From Stephanodiscus triporus (taxonomy: Eukaryota > Bacillariophyta > Thalassiosirophyceae > Thalassiosirales > Thalassiosiraceae): a DNA stretch of 17,112 nt. The notes under the pieces were generated by a model. That model saw nothing but the letters and a program-made list of their open reading frames with translations, searched no databases and was not told the origin of the DNA. Both the position numbers and the translations under genes were made by a program. The DNA is taken from positions 1 through 17,112 of the forward strand of contig JALLAZ010000320.1 of NCBI GenBank assembly GCA_036939755.1. Direction: 5' to 3'. Position 1 is the stretch's first letter, and each line of letters opens with the position of its first letter. Positions 7,330-17,112 of this stretch are shown one piece after another.

Positions 7330-8931
7330 ATGATCTCCCTATGCTCCTCCCTCGTCCCGTCCCTGCGCCGGGCCGCCGCGGCGTCGTCCTCATCCCGCTC
7401 CGGCATCGCCGACCCCTCCTGCGTCGCGGTGGTCGCCGCCGCCACTCGCGCCGCCGTCGTCCGTCCATCGTCCTCCTCCCCCTCCTCCTCCGGCGCGAGC
7501 CTCAACCGTCGCCTGCCCGACGTCGATCCCGAGCTCTGTCGTCTCATCGAGCAGGAGAAGGCGCGACAGCGCTCGTCTCTCGTGCTGATCGCGTCCGAGA
7601 ACTTCACGTCCCGCGCGGTCCTCGACGCGCTCGGGTCGGTGTTGAGCAACAAGTACTCGGAGGGGTATCCCGGATCGCGGTATTACGGCGGGAACGAGAA
7701 CATCGATCAGGTCGAGCTGCTGTGCCAACGACGCGCCCTCGAGGCATTCCGACTCGACCCGGCCGAGTGGGGGGTGAACGTCCAGAGCCTGAGCGGCAGT
7801 CCCGCGAACTTCCAGGTGTACACCGCCCTCCTCGAGACGCACGGGCGTATTCTGTCGTTGGACCTGCCCCACGGTGGACATTTGTCGCACGGCTTCCAGA
7901 CCCCGACGAAGAAGATATCCGCGGTCTCGAGATACTTCGAGACGATGCCGTACCGTCTCGACGAGAAGACAGGCCTGATCGATTACGATCAGCTGGAACG
8001 GAGCGCGGAGCTCTTCCGTCCCAAGATGATAATCGCGGGAGCGTCGGCATACTCCCGCCTCATCGATTACGAGCGCATACGCAAGACGGCCGACAGGGTC
8101 GGTGCGTACGTCCTCGCCGACATGGCACACATCAGTGGACTCGTCGCGGCGGACGTCGTTCCGAGTCCGTTCCCGTTTGCCGACGTCGTCACGACCACGA
8201 CGCACAAGTCCCTACGCGGTCCACGGGGGGCGATGATCTTCTACCGGAGAGGGAAGAAGGGCGAGTCTGCCAAGGGCGAGCCGATAATGCACGACCTTGA
8301 GGATAAAATCAACTTCGCGGTATTCCCGGGGTTGCAGGGAGGGCCGCACAATCACACCATCGGCGCGCTGTCGGTCGCGCTGAAGCAGGCGTGCACGCCC
8401 GAATTCGTCGAGTACCAGAGGCGGGTGTTGCGCAACTGCACGGCCCTGTCCGACGAATTGACGAGGAGGGGGTACGACATCGTGTCCGGCGGTACCGACA
8501 ATCACCTCGTCCTCGTGAACGTGAAGACGTCGCGGGGGATCGACGGCGCGCGAGTCGAGAGGATACTCGAACTAGCGTGCATCGCGAGCAACAAGAACAC
8601 GGTACCGGGGGACACGTCGGCCCTCGTGCCGGGGGGGATACGCATGGGCACGCCCGCTCTCACCACGAGGGGATTCGGGGAGGGGGACTTTGTGAAGGTC
8701 GCCGAGTTCTTCGACAGGGCCGTGGACATCGCCGTTCGACTTCGGGACACCGAGGGCGGGAAGAAGCTGAAGGGGTTCAAGGAAATGTGCGCGGTGGGAC
8801 CGAGCGTCGATCCCGACCTCGTGGGGCTCAGGAGGGAGGTCAGCGACTTCGCGTCGTCGTTCCCGACGGTCGGATTCGAGGAGGAGGAGATGGAGTTCCG
8901 CGGGGAGTACAACGTCGACTTCGTGGCGTGA
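7330..8931 (+). CDS. SHMT2: Serine hydroxymethyltransferase, mitochondrial
   Basis: Interconverts serine and glycine with tetrahydrofolate; the mitochondrial form also closes the glycine decarboxylase step of photorespiration. The first ATG is at 7330, with an in-frame TAA at 7288 upstream, giving 533 aa. Residues 1-45 are Arg/Ser/Ala-rich with few acids, as in a mitochondrial presequence. The PLP enzyme follows: [73 protein letters not shown] (D264, H267), and [15 protein letters not shown] with the PLP lysine at K293. [18 protein letters not shown] and [14 protein letters not shown] complete it. The catalytic core is intact and close to the usual length after the extension. It is intronless and divergent from the GNAT gene. 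Mitochondrial rather than plastid placement is inferred from the presequence, which lacks a signal peptide. Confidence 0.95.
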   Translation: MISLCSSLVPSLRRAAAASSSSRSGIADPSCVAVVAAATRAAVVRPSSSSPSSSGASLNRRLPDVDPELCRLIEQEKARQRSSLVLIASENFTSRAVLDALGSVLSNKYSEGYPGSRYYGGNENIDQVELLCQRRALEAFRLDPAEWGVNVQSLSGSPANFQVYTALLETHGRILSLDLPHGGHLSHGFQTPTKKISAVSRYFETMPYRLDEKTGLIDYDQLERSAELFRPKMIIAGASAYSRLIDYERIRKTADRVGAYVLADMAHISGLVAADVVPSPFPFADVVTTTTHKSLRGPRGAMIFYRRGKKGESAKGEPIMHDLEDKINFAVFPGLQGGPHNHTIGALSVALKQACTPEFVEYQRRVLRNCTALSDELTRRGYDIVSGGTDNHLVLVNVKTSRGIDGARVERILELACIASNKNTVPGDTSALVPGGIRMGTPALTTRGFGEGDFVKVAEFFDRAVDIAVRLRDTEGGKKLKGFKEMCAVGPSVDPDLVGLRREVSDFASSFPTVGFEEEEMEFRGEYNVDFVA

Positions 8932-9253
8932 TGACGCGATGCCGTCAAATGGAAGGATATCAATTTTTACGGGTGCAAAGTAGCGTCCAACCTACAGTTG
9001 GTCGTGACAAGTGTACCGTTCGAGTATTACAATACACACAGTCACGAGATATACAATAATAAAGCACCAAATAAAACCTACCTAAGCGGTGTTACTATCT
9101 CTTCAATCACAAGCCGCGGGACATGGATGTAGATACATTCCGTACAGTTACATGCCCACATGTAGTCAGAAACAACATTTGCCCATGTCCGTTCAGTCTC
9201 TTGATTCGCTCTTCGAGCAAAGCTAGATGCATGAACCACATGAAAATCACCTA
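8932..9253. other. Convergent spacer between SHMT and the AAA ATPase gene
   Basis: 322 bp between two stop codons, holding the 3' UTRs of both genes. Apart from the polyadenylation hexamers on the plus strand, nothing else stands out. Confidence 0.7.
9058..9075 (+). terminator. Two AATAAA polyadenylation signals for SHMT
   Basis: AATAAA occurs at 9058-9063 and again at 9070-9075, about 130 nt after the SHMT stop codon. Confidence 0.6.
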
Positions 9254-11320
9254 TCAAGCTTCGTCTTCGCTCGAGCTGCTGCTATCGTAGTGAGACTGCT
9301 TGATGTTGTTTCTAAAGTGCCCGAAAGCTGCATTCTGATCACCCAAAAAGAATGCAATCCCATCCTAGTGTATGAGAGAGACCACAAATGAGAAAGACAC
9401 GATTAATCGCATGAAAGACCAATAGCAATTGCACTTGGGCACATAATGAGTGTAGTAGCTGGCTGGCATACCTCGAAGTCCCCCGATAATACAGGGCGCA
9501 AGTCCCGAAAGCTATTCAAGAGAGATTCTCTAGTGCCAGACTTAGAATCTTCTGATCCCTTAACATCTTGCGTCTGTGACGAACCGGTCCCGCTCTGCCG
9601 CGACACCTTATTCTCCCTCTTCTTCAAAATGGCAGCTGCCCGGAGGCATTCTCTCACCGGGGCCATGACAGCTTCTCGAGTCATGGATTCGAGGTCGGAC
9701 CCGGACCACCCTTCGGTGGTAAGTGCAAGCTCATCGAGCTGAGCCGAAGTTATGTTGTGATTTACATCCGCCAGCAGGCGCCGGATGATCTTCCTCCGAT
9801 CCTTCCTTGATGGCAATCCGACGAGTACACGTACCGCGAATCGACGCAGCAATGCCGGATCGCAATCTTCGGGGCGGTTCGTTGCGGCCACCACGATCAC
9901 TCGAGGTTTTGGCTGCATCTTGTCGGGATAGTCATGATTATTGCCTTCTCTTCCAGATCGATTGGGTGTATTGCCACTTCGCTCGAAGTATCCCGTGCCC
10001 GCGGATGCCGTCGAACGCCCGGAAAAGCTATCGCCGTCGTCGCAGTATCCATCATACTCTTCACCTTCACATTCGCTCCCGCTTTCGTTTTCGTTCAAGG
10101 CTGTCATTTGAATCAGCAATTCCGCAAGTACTCGGCGGGAGCTATTGTCGCCTCCTGCTTGGGACATCTTTCCGCTTTCATCATCTACACGCGATCGGCC
10201 CAGGGCGTCGATTTCATCGAAGAATACAACGGCGCATCTGCTTTCAATTTTCATTGCCCTTCTCCGAGCTGTGCACATTGCAGGTTGTACCATTGTGTGA
10301 ATTGAATGCTGTTTTGTGGTGCAGCGCTTCACGCGGAAAAACTAGCGTACTCCAGAACTCACCTTCTTGGAACAGTCCACGAATTGACGCTTCCGATTCT
10401 CCCACAAATTTGCTAAGAATGTCGCTTGGGCCGATTGATAGGAAGGCCGCTTGCGCCTCTCCAGCCACCGCCTTCGCAAGTTTCGTCTTGCCGCACCCTG
10501 GCGGACCGTGAAGTAGTATCGAAGCGGGCGCTGCTCTGATCCCTAAGAAAACAGGAATGTTAATAATAACGAATCAGATGTCACTCGACAATGCACGGGG
10601 AATAAATTTCGTCCACCGCGTTCTCTTGCGTACGCACCCGTCAATACCGAGTCTGCTATATCGGGTGGCAGCGCCAGGGGCAAAAGCGCCTCGTCCAGCC
10701 GAAGCTTTGCCTGGCCGTGTCCGATGATATCGCGAAATGATACGTTGACGAGCGGAGGCGAGTCGCAGAATTGAGATTGCTTGCCTCTCTTATTGGCACC
10801 GCCACCGTGATGCCTGCCCCGAACGGACTCGCATTCGCTGATTTTGTTGTGATGCGGGTCGTCCCCCATGGAATAGTCGAACAGTGGGACGTTGCCTGAC
10901 GTCGAAATTGCGTCGCATAAGCCGTTTTCGCCACCCACCGGGTCTTCCTGGCCTTTGTGTTCCCTGATGCGACCGAATGCCGCCGCGGACGACACGATAC
11001 TATAGGGGTGGATCGTCTCCGACGTCCTCGCATTCCTCGAAATGTCCGTCGCGACGAAAACAAATGACGACATCTCAAGGCCGTCAGGAGACGATGGGGT
11101 CTCTCCCGCCAACAATGCGCCCTCCCAGCAGCCGTCGTTCTCGGACGAAGATCCCATCCCAAACTCCTCCGGGGACACCGAACGCGCCGTGCGCTTGCCG
11201 CCCCTGCTCGATATGCCACCTCCAAATATTTTTCCGTCGTCGTGATCGTCGGCGGCGCTCCTGCCTCGCTGTGGGACTGGGATCTCGCTGGCGTTGGGAT
11301 GCGTCCGTTCGCCCGCTGAA

Positions 11321-11354
<34 letters not shown>

Positions 11355-11448
11355 ACGAGGACGACGAGGACGACGATGACGGAGCTGTCTTCTGCCGCTT
11401 TTGTAGACGGGGTGGGGGCGGGGGCATCAGTGCTGAGTCGTCGCTCAT
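9254..11448 (-). CDS. AAA ATPase, Vps4/katanin/fidgetin-like, four exons
   Basis: Exons 11448-10638, 10542-10363, 10268-9472 and 9364-9254 join through GT-AG introns of 95, 94 and 107 nt into 632 aa. The ATG is at 11448. Residues 1-230 are disordered, with Ser and Ala runs. The AAA module starts at [20 protein letters not shown] and has Walker A GPPGCGKT (283-290), pore loop SKFVGESE, Walker B VVFFDEID (344-351), sensor 1 N461 in [19 protein letters not shown], and Arg fingers R472/R473. [20 protein letters not shown] is the typical meiotic-clade lid. An acidic Ser/Gly insert of about 60 residues (389-451) splits the domain between Walker B and sensor 1. The last exon ([20 protein letters not shown], then a Ser/Asp/Glu tail) is not the usual Vps4 C-terminal helix, and no MIT domain is seen. 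The family clade is firm; the exact orthologue is not. Confidence 0.88.
11321..11382 (-). repeat. Trinucleotide tract encoding Ser14-Ala6 in the AAA ATPase
   Basis: GCC and GAC/GAG triplets on the plus strand read as a serine run followed by an alanine run in the disordered N-terminus of the minus-strand ATPase. Confidence 0.9.
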
Positions 11449-11665
11449 GCTCACGTTCGCGGTTATGAGTGCGAATGATAAGTTTATATTGTGTGTTTTA
11501 CATCAGCAATGACGCGCTTTTAGAGATCTTCCAGCATTGATTCCTACGAAGAGGCTCAAAAAACTCAAACAAAGAAGCAACACCCTCTGTTCCTTTCTCT
11601 TCATTTGAATTGAAATTTAACCTCTCCCATAAGTAGTGTTGGCCGAGACCTAGCTCTTCGCACGA
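11449..11665. promoter_or_regulatory. Divergent promoter, AAA ATPase (minus) and TPR gene (plus)
   Basis: 217 bp between two ATGs, so both 5' UTRs and core promoters lie here. One TGACGC hexamer at 11510-11515 and a short AT-rich imperfect palindrome near 11607-11620 are the only motifs noticed. No TATA box is evident. Confidence 0.6.
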
Positions 11666-12886
11666 ATGAATCAGGGTGCATTGGAGAGCATCGATGTCGA
11701 TGGAACGCCATTCTCCGTCCTCATGGACAGGGCGGTGAAGCTCAAGTACTTTCAATCTAAGCACGACCGACTCAAGTACGACGCACACCCCTCGTTCTAC
11801 CAGAAGACCATCTTCCACAATGACGACGTGGCGAGCGAGAGACGATTGGACCAATTCGACGAACGCTTCGCGGCCGCGAATCGCTTTAAGGAAGAGGGCA
11901 ATTCCTCCTTCCGCGATGGACGCCTCCACGATGCCCTGATCAAGTACGAGATGGCGGCTTCGGTCTTCAGGTTTCTTCAGAATAAAAACCCGGAGTGGAA
12001 GTCACAGGGCATTAAGGATCAATTCATAACCGAAGTCAAGTACGAGTGCAAGACCGAGGCGGAGCGCCATGAACTCGATCGATTTCTCGTGGCCTGCTAC
12101 AACAACATCGCCGTTGTATCGTGCAAGATGAACGACTTTTCTCTCGCGGTGAATGCATGTGACTACGCCATAGCAATCGACGGACGCAACGACAAGACGC
12201 TTTACCTACGCGCTCGGGCTCGTCTCGATCCAAAGAGTTCTGGCACAGTCGAGGAAACGTTGGCAAGGTCGGATTTATCGATGGCACTGAAGATTAATCC
12301 CGAAAACAGAGAAGCGAGAAAGCTGCTACAGAGACTGGACTGCGACATGAAAAACCAGAGAGCAAAAAATAAGATCACTTTTCGAGGCCTCTTCGATCGA
12401 GGTACAATTTATGATCCACGAGAGCTGCACGAACGGAAGGAGGTGAGCAGAAAGCGCGCGAAGCAGGATGAGCTCGAGTCGAAGCAACGAGGTATCATCC
12501 TTGGAAAGCAGCTGGTGCAACTGTACGAAGAGCGAGGGGTGGAGAGAGTGAAGAAAAAGATCGAGAGGAGCCTCAAAAACGAGATGGAGGTCATGGAAAA
12601 GAGAGCATGCGTTGATGATATGGATTTTCGGAATCCCACTGCGATAATGGTCCTAGATGCCAAGTCTATGGGAGTCGACCTCACGGATCCGCAGACGGTC
12701 GAGTTGCTTGAGAATTTGAAGGCGGGTGGTGATCAAGAATGGGTGAGAAATTCCGAGGGATCCAGTAAACAATCGAAGCCGGAGTGGCAAGTTACACGAC
12801 CACGACAGTTTTGGTTGAGGCGTCTTCACTATAAAATTTTATCGGGGATCATTCTCGCTGGGTTCATATTTGCGTACATGAAATAG
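11666..12886 (+). CDS. Tail-anchored TPR protein, co-chaperone-like
   Basis: 406 aa, one exon, ATG at 11666. Residues about 68-220 form a three-repeat TPR array like that of large immunophilins: FKEEGNSSFRDGRLHDALIK, then ACYNNIAVVSCKMNDFSLAV, then KTLYLRARARL and ARSDLSMALKINPENREA. K75, N79, N147 and K177 fall where the carboxylate clamp that holds EEVD tails of Hsp90/Hsp70 lies, although the Arg expected four residues after K177 is a Leu, with Arg at 182. Residues about 235-320 are highly charged and helical. The protein ends with basic LRRLHYK and a hydrophobic segment (391-405, ILSGIILAGFIFAYM), one residue from the end, which fits a tail anchor in the ER or outer mitochondrial membrane. 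No FKBP or cyclophilin domain is present. It may be like plant TPR7/OEP61 or TWD1-type proteins, but orthology is not shown. Confidence 0.78.
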   Translation: MNQGALESIDVDGTPFSVLMDRAVKLKYFQSKHDRLKYDAHPSFYQKTIFHNDDVASERRLDQFDERFAAANRFKEEGNSSFRDGRLHDALIKYEMAASVFRFLQNKNPEWKSQGIKDQFITEVKYECKTEAERHELDRFLVACYNNIAVVSCKMNDFSLAVNACDYAIAIDGRNDKTLYLRARARLDPKSSGTVEETLARSDLSMALKINPENREARKLLQRLDCDMKNQRAKNKITFRGLFDRGTIYDPRELHERKEVSRKRAKQDELESKQRGIILGKQLVQLYEERGVERVKKKIERSLKNEMEVMEKRACVDDMDFRNPTAIMVLDAKSMGVDLTDPQTVELLENLKAGGDQEWVRNSEGSSKQSKPEWQVTRPRQFWLRRLHYKILSGIILAGFIFAYMK

Positions 12887-13028
12887 TTGCATGGCCCGAG
12901 GTGAAAGAAGCCCTGGAATGCGACGTGAGGTGACACGGAAGTTTATCCAAAACATAGGTCACGATAAACATTACAACCTCCAACTATTTCACCAACGAAT
13001 AATTAGAATATTGATTGCTAGATTTTAC
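12887..13028. other. Short convergent spacer, TPR gene and HSP60
   Basis: 142 bp between two stop codons. No AATAAA was noticed on either strand. Confidence 0.6.
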
Positions 13029-15145
13029 TCAGTACATGCCTCCCATTCCTCCCATGCCTCCCATGCCTCCACCAGGTGCCGGAGGGCCATCTTTGGCTGG
13101 CAGGTCGGCGATCATTGCCTCGCTCGTGGCCAGCAATCCCGCCACGCTCGCGGCATCGACGAGGCCCGTCCTAGTGACCTTGGTTGGGTCGATGATTCCG
13201 GCTTCGAACATGTTGCAATATATGCCGTTCTTGGCATCGAATCCTGTTTCGATGGGCGTGTCTGGCTTAATCAGCTCTCCACACACAACTGCGCCCTCTT
13301 CCCCAGCGTTCATGACGATGGTGGACAGCGGTGCCCGTAGCGCCTTTTGAATAATCTCAATGCCGATCCGCTGGTCCATATTCTCGGCAGCCGCTGCCAC
13401 AGCATCTAGCTTCGTCGAGCAATAAAGAAGCGCCTTGCCACCACCGGGAACGATGCCCTCCTCGACAGCCGCGCGGGTCGCATTGAGGGCGTCAACGACG
13501 CGATCCTTCTTTTCATTCACCTCCACCTCCGATGCCCCGCCCACCTTGATCACGGCCACACCTCCTGCAATCTTGGCGAGGCGTTCTTGGAGCTTCTCGC
13601 GCTCGTAGTCGCTCTTCGTCGTTTCGATACTCGTTCGGATCAATTCGCACCGTTCGTCGATCATGGACTTGTCGCCCGCGCCATCAAGGACAATGGTATC
13701 GTTTTTGGTGATACGGACACGCTTACTGTGCCCAAGCTGATCGGGCGTGACCTCCTCGATCTTCATGCCCATCTCCTGGGAGATGACAGTCCCGCCCGTT
13801 AGGATGGCAAGGTCCTGCATGATGGCCTTGCGGTTGTCTCCGAATCCTGGCGCCTTGACCGCACAGACCTTGATCCCGGCGCGGAGCTTATTCACGACGA
13901 GTGTGGCCAAAGCCTCGCTCTCAACGTCCTCGGCAACGATCAACAGGCTCTGCTGAGCCTTGATGACGCTCTCCAGTATGGGGATGAGTTGTTGAATGCT
14001 ACTGACCTTCTTCTCCACCAACAAGATGAGGGGGTTTTCCAATTCGCAAATCTGCGTCTTGGGATCAGTGATGAAGTACGGACTGATGTAACCGCGATCA
14101 AATTTCATCCCCTCGACCACCTCAAGCTCGTCCTCAATCGTCTTACCATCCTGGACCGTGATGACCCCCTCCTTCCCAACGCGTTCCATGGCATCACTGA
14201 TCAATTTTCCGATTTCCTCGTCACCGTTCGCCGAGATGGTGCCAACCTGACTCACTTCCTCGCGGCTCGTGATGGGGCGACTGATCGAGGTGAGAGTTTC
14301 CACCACCACGTTAACGGCCTGCTGAATTCCCCTCCTAACATCGAGCGGATTCATGCCCGCCGCCACCGCCTTGCATCCCTCGCGGTAGATGGCGCGAGCC
14401 AACACCGTCGCAGTGGTGGTACCGTCCCCGGCAACGTCGTTCGTCTTGGACGCGACGGATTTGACGAGCTGCGCCCCCATGTTCTCGAAGTTGTCCTCGA
14501 AGTCAATGGCCTTGGCAACCGTAACACCGTCCTTGGTGATTTTGGGCGCACCATAGGGTTGGGCGATGATTACGTTCCTTCCCTTGGGTCCGAGGGTTAC
14601 CTGAATGAGAGAAAATTCATAGACATGAATATGTGAGCATGAAATGTGATCTACTACAATACAACGAGATCGTCATGATGTTGCCTCCACGCCAAAGTGT
14701 GAATACAAGGCTCCACCAAATCAAATCAAATGGACAACTGTGCGCCCATAGGTACATATGCTCCAATATGAGATATCTTAGAAAGACTATTTAAGAGACA
14801 TATTTCCTCGCTCGCCGAAATCCTCATAACCAACGTTGTATCGTTCATCGCCTCATTCTATCTCTCGCTGTCATGAAACGAACGAAGACCCCACAAATGT
14901 CAAACTTATACCCAAGATCGCTTTCAATCTCAACGCATCAAGTCATCCAAATCCAAATGAGATCTTATAAAATATCTCACCTGGACGGCATCCGCCATCA
15001 AATCCACGCCGCGGAGCATGGCCGCGCGTCCCTCGACGCCGAACCGTATCTCCTTGCCACCCGCCATCGATCGAGTCGAACCCAGGAGTCTGGACGACGC
15101 ATTCTTGGCGGTCGTGCGTAGGGCGGCGTTGCTCAGGGTGCTCAT
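13029..15145 (-). CDS. HSP60: Mitochondrial chaperonin Hsp60 (two exons)
   Basis: Forms the ATP-driven folding chamber of the mitochondrial matrix with Hsp10. Exon 1 (15145-14981, 55 codons) and exon 2 (14600-13029) are joined by removing a 380-nt phase-0 GT-AG intron, giving [17 protein letters not shown] and 578 aa, the usual Hsp60 length. Residues 1-30 ([20 protein letters not shown]) are a basic Ser/Ala-rich mitochondrial presequence. [11 protein letters not shown] (113-123) is the nucleotide-binding motif. RGYISPYF and [15 protein letters not shown] are group I chaperonin signatures. The C-terminus is a GGM repeat ending MGGMGGMY, typical of mitochondrial and bacterial rather than plastid forms. 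ATG 15145 is the first in frame; the frame extends upstream only to a TTG. No canonical heat-shock element was found in the 350 bp upstream. Confidence 0.96.
14601..14980 (-). other. Intron of HSP60
   Basis: Donor GTGAGA at 14980 and acceptor ending CATTCAG at 14601, phase 0, AT-rich. At 380 nt it is about four times longer than the other introns in the window. No ORF, ncRNA or repeat is recognised inside it. Confidence 0.9.
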
Positions 15146-15980
15146 TTTTTCGCGTAGGTGACTGTTGTTGAAGAGATTCTCAGTGAGACTGAAATTATGA
15201 TAATGTTTTTTGGAGTAAAATGGCACCAAGCAGGACTGCGAACTCCTGCAGTGGATCTCGATGGAGAGCTTGTGGTCAACAACTTACTTTGTGTGTTCTC
15301 CTTCTCCTGTGTGTTTGCCGCGCAAACTTTGTGTGGACGCGCGAGGAAGAGATCAAAAGATCTCCCTGAATTCTGCAGAAACTCCAGCGATTCGACTATT
15401 ATTATTTCCGCAACCCCGGTAGACCAGCAACAAGAACAAAAGTGTGCATTGCTTTCCAGTGCAGCCACATCAGAAAATGCAGCCTATCAATTATGACAAA
15501 CAACAAAGGCAATGTTGGACAAGCAAGGACAATGGATAAGGAGGGCAGCCAAGGCATGATTATGCAATGAGACTGCAAAGCAGCTGGGCATTTGCATTTG
15601 CTGTCTGCAGCTTTTGGTCTACTGCTGCTGGTCTGCTGCCGCCGCTGTCACAGGTTGAGCAGAGGCAGTAGCAGTGGAAATGCAACTACTTTCATAAAAG
15701 TAGAATTAGTGTAATGTTATGGGTTCTGGACTTTATAGGCTTTTTAGGCAAAAAAACTAATTAGGCTTTTGGATGCCATCACTTTTAGACCCATGGTGGC
15801 TGGCGCTCTTAAACTTAAAAATAAGAGTCACTAACTGTATTATGAGGCAAGGCTTTAACTTGCAGAAATCTTTGACCACTTAGCGGGGGGGCTTTCATTT
15901 TCCTGATGCATCAATTCAAATGTGGGTTATTGATGATTATTGCTATTGCACTCATCGTAATCTAAAAAAAGCGTTGTTTT

Positions 15981-16023
15981 GCTAGGTAAAAGCTAGCTAA
16001 AAGTAAATGCTATCTAGCTAAAA
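15981..16023 (+). repeat. Three copies of an 11-mer CTAG-rich motif
   Basis: GCTAGGTAAAA (15981-15991), GCTAGCTAAAA (15992-16002) and TCTAGCTAAAA (16013-16023), the last after a 10-base gap. Confidence 0.8.
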
Positions 16024-16057
16024 CACGCACCAGCAGACCATGGCCATGATACGCAGC

Positions 16058-16643
16058 CACCATCATCCTATGACCGCCATGTTGACCAACTCCTAGCGCT
16101 GTCACATCCTACAATCATCGAACATGTTGGGTGACTGTTGTACGCGGCGGCGCCGTTAGTGGGTCACCATGGCGGCTGCGATTGACCATGTAGGTCACAA
16201 TGCATCGACGGCCTTTTTTTTGCTGTGGGTTGTGGCCTATGTAGGAATACATTGGGTAACATACCAGACAATTGGCAATAGCCACCAAACAAGGTGAGGA
16301 AGTGCATCATGGCCGGCATCGGAGCCGTGAGCCGTTGGCTTGGCAGCCTCCACGCCGAATCAGTCGTCAGCCGTGTCAATCAGGCAGGTACATCGTGAGA
16401 GCACAATGTGTGGTGGCAAGGAACAAAGAAGAGGCGGTGTAGGGGGTGATTTCTATAACAAGGGGTGGGGAAGCATCAACCGATCATGGCGGTCACCATC
16501 ATCCTACAGCTGCATGGGGCCCCACTCCTGACTCCAAAGCATACAATAATCAGCAAACATACCATGAAACAGACATTGTTGGAACTAGTACAATAAATAA
16601 TTATTAATTAATGTTTATTCGACCATTTAGGTCATGACGCATC
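16058..16643 (+). repeat. Degenerate tandem duplication with a unit of about 437 bp
   Basis: CACCATCATCCTA is exact at 16058-16070 and 16494-16506 (offset 436). The next 48 or so bases are about 65% alike. GACCATGTAGGTCACAATGC at 16184 matches 16621 with four differences over 23 bases (offset 437). The equal offsets point to one old duplication. Origin (tandem duplication or adjacent repeat-element copies) is unknown. Confidence 0.6.
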
Positions 16644-17112
16644 AAAAATTCTTGTGCCCAATGGTCGCCAGATGCAATGGTCCTACTGCTGACACTGGCA
16701 CAGAGCGTTGGTGGCAACAAAGATGGCACATATACGCTGTACATGTCACCCCTCATGGCCTATGCACTTGGATTGCCATGTCGGCAATGTCAAGGCAGCA
16801 TGTTAATCTCAGGTTGAAAAATTTGGCCCTATGTAACTCCCAGGTAACCCCAGGCAATAACTCATGGTGAAATGTGGTGATTGAGGCTGTAGACCCAATC
16901 CATATTCATCTCACATCAATGTCGGGCATATAAAAGGTGTTTGACAACCTTTATCGCCTTGTTGGTCAGGGCCAACATAGAGGCCCTATAAGCAGACCAC
17001 TAAAATGACTAATAAAACCACTAGACAATATTTCCATGCCAATCTGAGGGCACCATCGTGTAGAGCGACCCCAAATTAGTAGGACACCATCTTAATATCA
17101 TATGGTGACAAT

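Larger units (their letters stand above)
15146..17112. other. Gene-free region upstream of HSP60 with degenerate repeats
   Basis: The first part must hold the HSP60 promoter and 5' UTR. Frames here start at GTG or are short and lack protein-like composition, so none is called. The rest is AT-richer, with a small CTAG-rich repeat, a degenerate tandem duplication and a TATAAAA at 16929-16935 that has no gene attached inside the window. Confidence 0.6.

Noticed and set aside
7341..8300. Second plus-strand frame inside SHMT, and a minus-strand frame opposite it
   Set aside because: High-GC shadows of the SHMT gene; Arg/Pro-rich composition and no recognisable family.
13989..14636. Plus-strand frame opposite HSP60 (215 codons)
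   Set aside because: Antisense shadow of the conserved chaperonin gene, and it runs into the intron.
15365..15390. Heat-shock element near GAATTCTGCAGAAAC
   Set aside because: The middle unit is not TTC-like and the spacing breaks the nGAAnnTTCn pattern.
15142..15468. Minus-strand frame just upstream of HSP60 as an upstream ORF or longer Hsp60 start
   Set aside because: It begins at GTG, not ATG, and is in a different frame from Hsp60.
15158..15496. Plus-strand frame of 112 codons upstream of HSP60
   Set aside because: Starts only at GTG, has no recognised features and overlaps the expected HSP60 promoter and 5' UTR.
1..17112. CRISPR arrays, rRNA, bacterial operons or viral structural genes
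   Set aside because: No spaced identical repeats, rRNA signatures, Shine-Dalgarno-led gene strings or viral hallmark motifs were seen; introns and organelle leaders show nuclear eukaryotic DNA.

Overview
The window looks like nuclear DNA of a photosynthetic stramenopile, most likely a diatom. The genes have separate single promoters and alternate in strand, and several need short GT-AG introns of 65 to 107 nt (one of 380 nt) to restore known protein families. There is an Hsp60 and a serine hydroxymethyltransferase with mitochondrion-type N-termini, and an acetyltransferase with a signal peptide ending in an ASSF motif like the ASAFAP motif of diatom plastid proteins. The lineage is an inference from these traits; no rRNA or marker gene settles it.

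Layout: (1) 116-3349, a large intronless Las1 (pre-rRNA ITS2 endonuclease) gene swollen with low-complexity tracts. (2) 3350-5700, an accessory-looking island: a 32-bp direct repeat at both ends (3682-3713 and 5647-5678), a small uncertain plus-strand ORF, a decayed minus-strand gene (4105-4736), and an intact plus-strand gene (4798-5540) whose protein holds two tandem MBD-like modules and needs one 65-nt intron. (3) 6003-8931, a divergent pair: a plastid-type GNAT acetyltransferase (minus) and mitochondrial SHMT (plus). Their shared 439-bp spacer holds an 11-bp inverted repeat and a cluster of three CRE-like hexamers resembling the CO2/cAMP-responsive elements known from diatom carbonic anhydrase promoters. 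(4) 9254-12886, another divergent pair: a four-exon AAA ATPase of the Vps4/katanin/fidgetin type (minus) and a tail-anchored TPR protein (plus), with a 217-bp spacer. (5) 13029-15145, mitochondrial Hsp60 on the minus strand in two exons, convergent with the TPR gene. (6) 15146-17112, AT-richer DNA without a supportable gene but with a degenerate tandem duplication of about 437 bp and a small CTAG-rich repeat.

Functionally the conserved genes are housekeeping: ribosome maturation (Las1), one-carbon/photorespiratory metabolism (SHMT), protein folding (Hsp60, TPR co-chaperone-like) and AAA remodelling. They form no operon; the only shared control suggested is by the two divergent promoters. The most novel material is the 3.7-5.7 kb island and the putative CO2/cAMP-type element cluster upstream of SHMT.
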